Assembly (NCBI RefSeq): GCF_002105155.1
Contig: NW_019029008.1
Location: forward strand, 124,001-188,000
From: Lobosporangium transversale
Taxonomy: Eukaryota; Mortierellomycota; Mortierellomycetes; Mortierellales; Mortierellaceae
Direction: 5' to 3'
Length of the DNA: 64,000 bases
Each line of letters begins with the position of its first letter. Positions within the stretch are counted from its first letter, which is position 1. The notes beneath the pieces were generated by a model that worked only from the letters and a program-made list of their open reading frames with translations, had not been told where the DNA came from and made no database searches. Position numbers and translations under genes: made by a program. Below are positions 56,506 to 64,000 of the stretch, one piece after another.

Positions 56506-57041
56506 ATGGTTCGATTAGTCACCTTGGTCACCCTCCTTGCTTTATTACAAGTGGCTCTTGCTGCTTTCTTCGAAGATGGGTTTACCGTATCAGAGATGGT
56601 TCTTATTTTATTACTGTGGATGACAAAGATTATGAATCACCTGTTTTCTTGCTCCCTGATGGAAGATCCCTGGAGCAAGTTTGGCACATCAAATACGTTG
56701 ACGATGACCATGTCGTCATCATGAATCCAGCGACTAAGCGTTCCCTCGGAGTGCAAGAGGCTCGCTCCGGTGCCTTTATTTTCGCTGCCTGGTATGAACA
56801 GCAATGGAAGCTCACAAAGAGTGGAGAAAAAGAAGATCACTACAATATTGTCTACCCCGAGCAGGTTGATGGCGAGGATCTTTCTATCGGTGTCTCGTCC
56901 GCCCGAGTCTATCCTCCTCTTGTTGCTCTTCATGGATCTCCAAGGCGCACAATTCATTGGGAGCTTGATAGGTTTGGTCCCCCTGAATCCCGCGGCTCTG
57001 AGAGGGAAATCCCCCGCTTCCGCTCCCAGTTGAGATGGTAA
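56506..57041 (+). pseudogene. secreted beta-trefoil-like protein, copy 3, frameshifted
   Basis: Starts like the others, after a T run of about 31 nt ending CTCCAG, with a good signal peptide (MVRLVTLVTLLALLQVALAA). At about 56581-56584, where copies 1 and 2 read GFYRI, one T is missing relative to those copies and the frame shifts. The mature family sequence continues in the next frame: LEQVWHI, QQWKLTKS, YNIVYPEQ, EDLSIGVSSARVYPPLVAL and IHWEL. The family stop codon is also lost, and the frame runs 22 codons further into what is 3' untranslated sequence in copy 2. Two independent defects argue for decay over one sequencing error. The Trp-x-hydrophobic pattern is otherwise kept. Confidence 0.78.
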
Positions 57042-57258
57042 TGGGACTAAGGATCGAGGACCTAAAACTTGCTCCATCAAAAGCAATAAATGATTGTTAA
57101 TGTCACTCAAAATGGGGGAGAATCTGGATTGTCAGTTTCCTAAAATTTATCTCCTCCCAATGACTTTCTGAGTAGGATTTTCTATTCAGTTTTGATTCAA
57201 TCGCGGCCACAAACTTAATATTTCCACTTGATTTAAGAAATGAAACGAGAAATATATG

Positions 57259-57289
<31 letters not shown>

Positions 57290-59625
57290 GCCTTCGCGCC
57301 TCAATTCAATCGTATTCTAAAAAATAGTCAGAAAGTCAATGGGAGGAGGGTGTGCATCAGTACGATACACTACTTAAAACAAACATCCGGCATAGACAAG
57401 TGTCCGAATGAATTACAAGGTCTTGCGCTCAGTTTGGGGTCAGCGTTCAAAGAGAATATGCATTAAGGGAGTTAGAGTGGGAACATCCTAGTAAGTTAAA
57501 AGGCAATTTCACCACGGGCTCACAGAGGATCAGAATCAAGAAGGATCAGGTAGGCATTGGAGTGGGTTCAAAGCATTGTGGAGACATAGACTAGACGTTC
57601 AGATAACTGATGGAGGAGGATCAACATTCAACTCACTATTCTACGATAAATAGTTCGATATACACCATGAATTGACATGCCCTAATGACTTCTTTTCGTG
57701 TTATTTGTAACACAAGTTCATTATAAAAAATATACGGTAATAAATAATGAAAAACATGACAAATAAGCATTGAAGATGTATTGATGACTTAATACATGTA
57801 CATGTACTTCTATTTTCATTTCGTTATGAGTGAGCCTTGGCAAATCTAGCCACACCAAGATACAATCACATGGCACATTTTCCGTAAACTTAGCCAACGT
57901 GTTTGGTGGCAAAACCCTTCACTTTCTCACTCTCTCATACATAGTCTCTCAATCCTTCACTCGCTCTCTTCCACATTTCAGGTTGCCAGCAAGAATGATG
58001 TCGGAAATAGCAACTAAAATCTACGTGACCTCTAACACAAAGCGCTAGGCCTAACTGACGATGTTGTCTTTCAAATCATTATAAATAAAGCTAATATGGC
58101 TCTAACCATACCAAATAAAGGCCACCAAAGGACTTATTCGATCTTAATCATGACAGACTGCTGCTACTAAGGCAGCCAAAGAACGTCCACTAAAACACTT
58201 AAAGACAAGTGAGTAGCTTCCCTAATGATGCGGAGCCATCCAAGCCGGATTTTCATTTATGATATACTCTCAGCACGGCAGATTGAATGCAAGGAACTTC
58301 CCTACTTTAGTGTGGATCAATTGACGCTTGAATTGGCCATTCCCAGAAGGCAAGGGGGTAAAAAGTCCTGAATTATGCCTATTGAAGGTAAGATTAGGTT
58401 GTCTCTCAAACAGAAGTCCAGGATTGAAACGTCAAGAAGTTGGTTCCACAAAATATGAAGCAGTCTGGACGCGGCCTTGACGGGCCACACGACAAAGCAT
58501 ATCCAAAATACAGGCGATCTTGTACGGATGGTCTTCTGCGCAACAGTGTCGGATGCAAAGAAGTAGTTATTTATCGGGTGTATTTTGTAATAGGCTCGAC
58601 AGAACAACAATTACATTTATAATATAGACGCCAATCTCTATAACAGTGGACTACAAGTGCTAAAATAACAATCTCATATCGAAAGCGAAGGATCTTAGTG
58701 TACGCGTTAGATATCATAGACCAAACCAACCATCGAGGTTCATCCCTTATACTGCGTACAGAAACAAACATTTGAGCATTTGGCTATTGAGGAGAGCCCT
58801 TCTTTGAGGTCTAGAGGGCCATTTCGTGTTTTATGACAATGCTATCGAGGGTCAGTATCCTCCAGAACATGAGCTAATAAGCGTTGACAACCCTATACAT
58901 AACGCCCTTCTCGAGTTTGGTGAGTTCCTTGCAGTTGTCAACGACATTTGATATGGACATCTTGATCTCGAATGCACCGGCAATGGAATAGTCCTATTTT
59001 GCTCATCTAATGCATGAACAAAAAAAAAAAAAATCTTTCCGTTTTACAACCTAATGAAAAAACTTCTTTGGATGCACAATGAAGATCCCGTATCTACGAT
59101 TTGTGCCATGTTTACGACACCTTGATTGCATATTAATGTAAATCCTTATTTTCACTCTCCTGAACTCCTATCCTGCAACCATCTATAATATACTCCACAT
59201 GTGTTCATAGAATGAGCTCCCTTTATGGCGTTTCCAAACAGACAAATGTTTCGGTGCCGCATGAATCCAAATTTGGAATATCGCCGCAAGCCAAGTAATG
59301 ATGAGAGAACTGTGGTTTAGTTTGGATGCAGGAGTATTTTTCCTCATGTTTAAATGGTACCAAAAGAATAAAAAAAAAAAAAAAGGGTGCTTTGTCTGAC
59401 CAGAATGATGTATTGAATACAAGAATGGGAGAGCCACCCTCAACTTCCTCCACAATACAAAACAGTCGATGCAATGTTAATGTAAATGTAAACAAAATTG
59501 AATAGTAAGCAAGCATGGCAAATTATGCAACGACCCTTCCCTTGGACAGAGCAAAATGGGCGGTGGAGAGCATTGTGTGTAATTTTTTTGTTGACTCCTT
59601 TTTTCTCCTCTCTTTCTCCTTTTCT

Positions 59626-59657
<32 letters not shown>

Positions 59658-59975
59658 CCTTCCATTCATTGCTTGACATTCACTGACTACGGACATCAGT
59701 TCGCTCACATACGCACTCTCGCTCTCCCATTCTTGACATCATCAGTTTCAACAATCACCTCCCTTTTCCTTTATCTTTCATACGCTTCCTTTTTTCTCTT
59801 CCTCTTGTCCTTGTTCCCTAGACAGGATTAGACTTCCCTATTCTTTCAGCTTGTACCAGAGAACAGTCGTTTTGCAATCAAGCCTGGTCATAAGCACCTG
59901 ATTCTTGACGCCACTGTGTCTTGAGTCTATTTCCGTTGAGCTGCCTTTTAAATCAAACCCAAGTCCTATCAGACT
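57042..59975. other. intergenic, no recognised gene
   Basis: 2.9 kb. T runs lie at 57260-57284 and 59631-59657, and an A run at 59020-59033. No open frame carries a recognisable motif. The last 300 nt, pyrimidine-rich (59590-59820), are likely promoter and leader of the next gene. Confidence 0.45.
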
Positions 59976-62902
59976 ATGAAGGATAATCAGTTCATTCAAA
60001 TCATGCTTGCCGAGGATCACGCTCCTATTCCAAAAGCTAGCAACAGGAACAGCTTCCATGGAGAATCAAGCTCTAACAGCCTTTCAAGCCAACACAGCAG
60101 GACAAATGCTCGCAAGCGCTTGACTCAGCAATCATTTACTACTATCCCAGCAGCAGCAACCACAAGTTCTTCAGCAGTCCACCCGTTTTCATTTTTAACG
60201 CGGACAGGCAGTGCTCATCCACGACACCGGTCCATGTCCATTGCTTCAGGGACCTCTGGGGGCACAGCAAGCACAGCACGGCTGTTGACAACATCTACGA
60301 CTTCACCTGAGACAACTGTTTTAACTAAAGAAAAAGAATTCATGGCAAATACAAGGATCTTGGCGATGTCGAACCTGATAGAATCCTTCACGTCAACTCC
60401 TCATCCCAAGCAAGGATTTTACGGAAAGCAGCTCAAGATCATTGGATCAACTAGCTCATCTGTCTCTGCAACTGGAGCGGAATTAGATATTGCAGTAAAG
60501 GTAACGGAGAGGAGGAAATAAAAAAAAAGCTAAAAGCAGCTGAAATATTTTTTTTTTGGGGAAACAAGGGATGAAATTTATTAACGCCATCTCATCTATT
60601 CTCTTAACCTACGCTCTATTTCTGTGCTGCAGATTCACGTCATCGAAGATATCTGGACAACCTGTCCATTGCTTCCGACGTCCACTATCCTTCACCGTTG
60701 GAAAGTTACCTATTTAGGCACAGCTGATCAAAAAGACAGCGATGACTTTGGACCTCAACTCAGTATGGAGATAATTAGAGGCAAACGAAACTGCCGCTTA
60801 AAAAAAAAAAAAAAAAAAAAAAGAATAATGTAAACAAACTTCAATGACTACAGCCATACTGACAACAATGTTTTGTGCCCGATTCAAATCGACTTAGCAA
60901 ATTCCAAAGCGGATAAAGACACATCCTGGGTTCAGGCGACAGTAGAACGAACAGAGACAATCTCACCCGCACCTTCACCTATAAGTGATCAACCATCAAA
61001 AAAGAGACCACTTTCGATGTCGTCCGTCTCATCATTGCCGGCTCGAAACGCTACGCCTCAGACACATATTGGAGTTCTATCCAATGCTTTGTGCTTTGTC
61101 GCCAACAGATCTGGCGACTACCTTGTGCAGTTGTCCATTCATGTTCCATTTGTCTTGGGTACTGGTTCCCGGAGTATCCATCTACCTCACATTCCCAAGT
61201 GTAGAAGCAACTTCCTCAAGTTTCAAGTTCAGAGCCCTCAGTCTCTTAACCAGGAAAATGGCATCAATGTAGAAGCTCGGGCGAATACAGACACGGATGT
61301 AACACACTGTGACGACGATGAAAATTTCAGCAACGGTTTTGAGTTTAATGTTTATCCAATCTTATCTACATTGGATGAAGCTCATTTGAATCCTGAATCA
61401 GACGATGATGCTCAATTCTGGCTCGAGGTTCAGGAGCTACTAGAAGGCAGTGGGCAGTTTGTGGAGAAACTCATTGCAAGCGACAACGACAAAGGCTCTG
61501 CTGTCAAGAATCAGGCGGAAGAGACACGGAATGGGACAGAAAATGTGACGAAGCCAGAATTCGAAATTGCTGGATGCTTTGCGCCCAGCTCATCCTTACA
61601 TGTGTCTTGGATACCTCGTGATGCTGTTGATTTCGTTCAGGAAGTTGAACAAGATATGATAGTGCATATCTCGGGCATGCCTGACCAGACAAAGTCATCA
61701 ACACTACTGCAGGATCGGAAGCGTAAAGATCCAGAAGAAAGCCATGCAACTGATCAAGCAGATCAAATAGAGGAGCTGATCGAATATCAACATTTGGACT
61801 TGGATGATTGTGATCTTGCCATTTCAGCTGAGAGTACGCTGACTTTGAGCATTCAGAAACTAGGGTGGAGACAGCCATTCATGGATTTTTCAATTGAGCT
61901 AGAGGATATCAAGCATGGGTATGCCAGTGACGTCTCGCTTCTAGACATAGCCGGTGATGCTGTACAGGACTGGGAAAGCCTAGTGCCCGATTTAACGGGA
62001 CAGACCGTGCCTTTATATCTTGATAATCTAGACAAAGATTCGAGCACAGATCATGATCATCATCCATCACCAATATACCGTGTTTGGTTTTTCACCGGCA
62101 CTGAAGGGACGACAACAGTTCAAATAAGCATCCGCGTGGGCCAAGCTGTCTGTGTGGGGTATGGCAAAGATATCTTGTGCAACATCCCCAAGATTCATGT
62201 GCATGGAGCGACTTGGGACAAAGGACGCATCCATGTTCACGCGAGTAGCGACCTCATGATCCAACGGTTCAATGCGCGTCTTCTGGAGACATCTCATGTT
62301 GATGGCCATTCTCAGCTAGAGGAGGGTCTTTCGGGAAGGCACCCGTCCATATTGCATTTTCAATACCAATCAACTGATTACCGACTTGCTGTTGTTGCAC
62401 AACGATATCAAGCTGTAGCACGGATTGCCAGGATTGAAAGGGTTCGCGCGGAAATTGGCATTGGTGGACAACGACAGCCGGGTTTTGCAAGGATTACGCT
62501 CTCCAACGTTGTCTTGCCTCAGTATGATGACCCATATCTACGTGTATATCAGCTTGATGGAGCAGAGATTTGGAACGTGTTAGTTGACGGAAAGCCCTGC
62601 GGGAAATCGATTATGTATATGGACAGGAAGTCTGCTGGCCAGCGAACAGTGATGATCCCTATCCCTGAGGAATCCTTGAATGGCAATGACCTTCATCAAA
62701 TCGAGATAAGCTATGGATTTAATACATTTGACTGTGATCAAGAAGATATGGAGGATGAGACTTTGGGGATCAAGTTGGTTGTGCCAGGGTTTTCCCTGCC
62801 TGTCGGGGAATATGTGGTTGTTGCCAGCCTTCCAAAGTTGGCTAGAGGTAAATATGACATTTTTTATATTTATAGTTACACATGTCATGATGCATGGAAT
62901 AA

Positions 62903-62934
<32 letters not shown>

Positions 62935-64000
62935 CTTTATTAACAGGTATAGACTATGATGAGCCGTCAGGAGACTTTGAGGTCATATCGAATCTCGGTA
63001 AGGTTGGCCAGCGGCGGACGATTACTTATGGGGCATACATGATTCGAGGCCGGCCTAGACTCTCTATTCGAACTGTGAGAGCCACAGCTGAGACATGGAA
63101 TGTGAATCAGATAGAGCATGAAGGTTTGGAGAGAGCGCAGGATGTAGCAGGTGGGTATGGAGAGGTATCTGGATCGCTGGAGCAGATTGGAAGGGCGGCA
63201 TCGGCTGTTGTAGCGCATGACCCTCAGCAACCGCCATTCAATGCAGGAGTAGTTGTAATTCAGCAGACTAGCCAAAGACATCCACAGCAACCACTTGAGC
63301 TTCAAAACCCACAGACAGAACAAAGGTTGGATGGTGAGATCCTTCCTGTGTTGAGTACAAGGACTAATGGACTAGGCAGTGGGGTAGAAGGCGGGGCTAC
63401 TACCTCGAATCTTGCACCGCAGGTGGGATCGCCAGCACTCATTCGCTCGGGCTCTGGCAGCTCACAGATGGGACTCTGGTGGTCGAAGCCGTTGTCGTTT
63501 GAGCAGGTGCCGGGGATGATGAGGAAATGGTGGAAGCCAGTGATGGCATCGATTGCGGCAGTGATGTTGATGATTATGATTGCGAATGCTGCGGCGTTCA
63601 GGGAGACTAAATCAACGTCGCTAGATCTGGTGGGAATACCAGCATGGCAGAGGCCATTTGTGGCTATTGGACGTCTCTGGCGAGATTCATCGATGTCTCC
63701 AAACGATCGACAGACAAACCCGTTCACGAGCATGTGGGAAGAATGGGGAGAACAGGGAGAGCAGAAGAAGGATGATTTGTATATGGAAACAGTTGTGACG
63801 GTGACGACTACGAAGGAGGCAGGGCCTAGAGAAACAGAGGAAGCAATGGAGACAACAACAACACAGGATCTAGAGATTCGATCTCCGCCAGAGGGGGGGC
63901 ACAAAGGAGATGGAGGCGGATATGAAGAGTATGATGGTCAGAACGGCACGAGGCCGGATGCTAGTGGATTGGGGAGAATAGTACAGTTCTTGAAAAAATT
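59976..64000 (+). CDS. large protein with C-terminal membrane segment, unknown, runs off window
   Basis: Exon 1 is 59976-60500 (GTAACG donor), exon 2 starts 60633 after GCTGCAG, a long exon runs from about 60840-60898 to 62847, and the last visible exon runs from 62947 to beyond 64000 with no stop. The junction between exons 2 and 3 (about 60762-60897, around a 23-nt A run) is unclear: a GTATGG...CTTAG splice keeps frame, but coding-like sequence (IIRGK, FNDYSHTDNNV) on both sides would be lost. About 1,200 codons are visible. Residues 1-150 are Ser/Thr-rich. The middle has beta-rich segments with alternating hydrophobics (HIGVLSNALCFVANRSGDYL, VWFFTGTEGTTTVQISIRVG, DYRLAVVAQRYQAVARI). A single hydrophobic helix (ASIAAVMLMIMIANAAAF) lies near 63543-63598, followed by an acidic tail. 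No family recognised. Confidence 0.75.

Noticed and set aside
58317..58610. 97-codon minus-strand open frame downstream of secreted copy 3
   Set aside because: No motif, no start context and no counterpart in the other tandem units.
1..64000. tRNA genes or CRISPR arrays
   Set aside because: No pair of A-box and B-box sequences with a cloverleaf was found, and repeats are either simple tandems or palindromes without regular unique spacers.

Overview
This is nuclear DNA of an early-diverging fungus, most consistent with Mortierellomycotina (Mortierella sensu lato); the species cannot be fixed from sequence alone. The reasons are: intron-rich housekeeping genes with short GT-AG introns (mostly 80-580 nt), very frequent A or T homopolymers of 15-37 nt in introns and just before start codons, a Crinkler-type protein, and Mucoromycota-style mobile-element relics. 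No bacterial operon logic applies. No rRNA, tRNA or CRISPR array was recognised.

Housekeeping part, 1-34.4 kb. In order: a two-exon single-pass membrane protein (3.3-4.8 kb, +); 40S ribosomal protein eS7/RPS7 (5.1-6.4 kb, -); a doubtful small membrane protein (9.4-10.0 kb, +); a three-exon PWWP-like chromatin-reader candidate (10.25-13.26 kb, +); phosphoserine aminotransferase (14.27-15.6 kb, +), convergent with a 1,989-aa P4-ATPase lipid flippase (15.7-22.65 kb, -); the peroxin PEX16 (25.6-27.2 kb, -), divergent from an SLC35F6-like transporter (28.4-30.5 kb, +); an RBR-type ubiquitin ligase with a huge insertion in RING1 and a shortened RING2 (30.9-32.7 kb, +); and a small J-domain protein (33.4-34.4 kb, +).

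Accessory part, 34.4-57.1 kb. A tandem family of small secreted proteins with three repeated W-x-hydrophobic units, predicted beta-trefoil, occupies 36.9-40.25 kb as two intact copies in about 2.86-kb units that also share promoter sequence. A third, frameshifted copy lies at 56.5 kb. Between copies 2 and 3 is about 14.6 kb of mobile-element material bounded by a 57-bp inverted repeat (40,438-40,494 and 55,010-55,066, 54 of 57 matching by eye). A third related terminus lies inside at 48,656. The interior holds a nuclease-like gene, a coiled-coil gene, a complete Tc1/mariner element with an intact transposase and TA duplications, an intact two-exon Crinkler gene, a degraded origin-binding-like gene, a frameshifted DDE transposase, a broken DUF6589 gene, three copies of a 64-bp palindrome, and a 282-bp direct repeat that appears identical in both copies.

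Right end, 57-64 kb: 2.9 kb without a recognised gene, then a large multi-exon protein with one C-terminal membrane segment that runs off the window.

The housekeeping genes are not functionally linked to each other. The striking feature is the nested insertion that separates members of a secreted-protein tandem array and carries a Crinkler gene.
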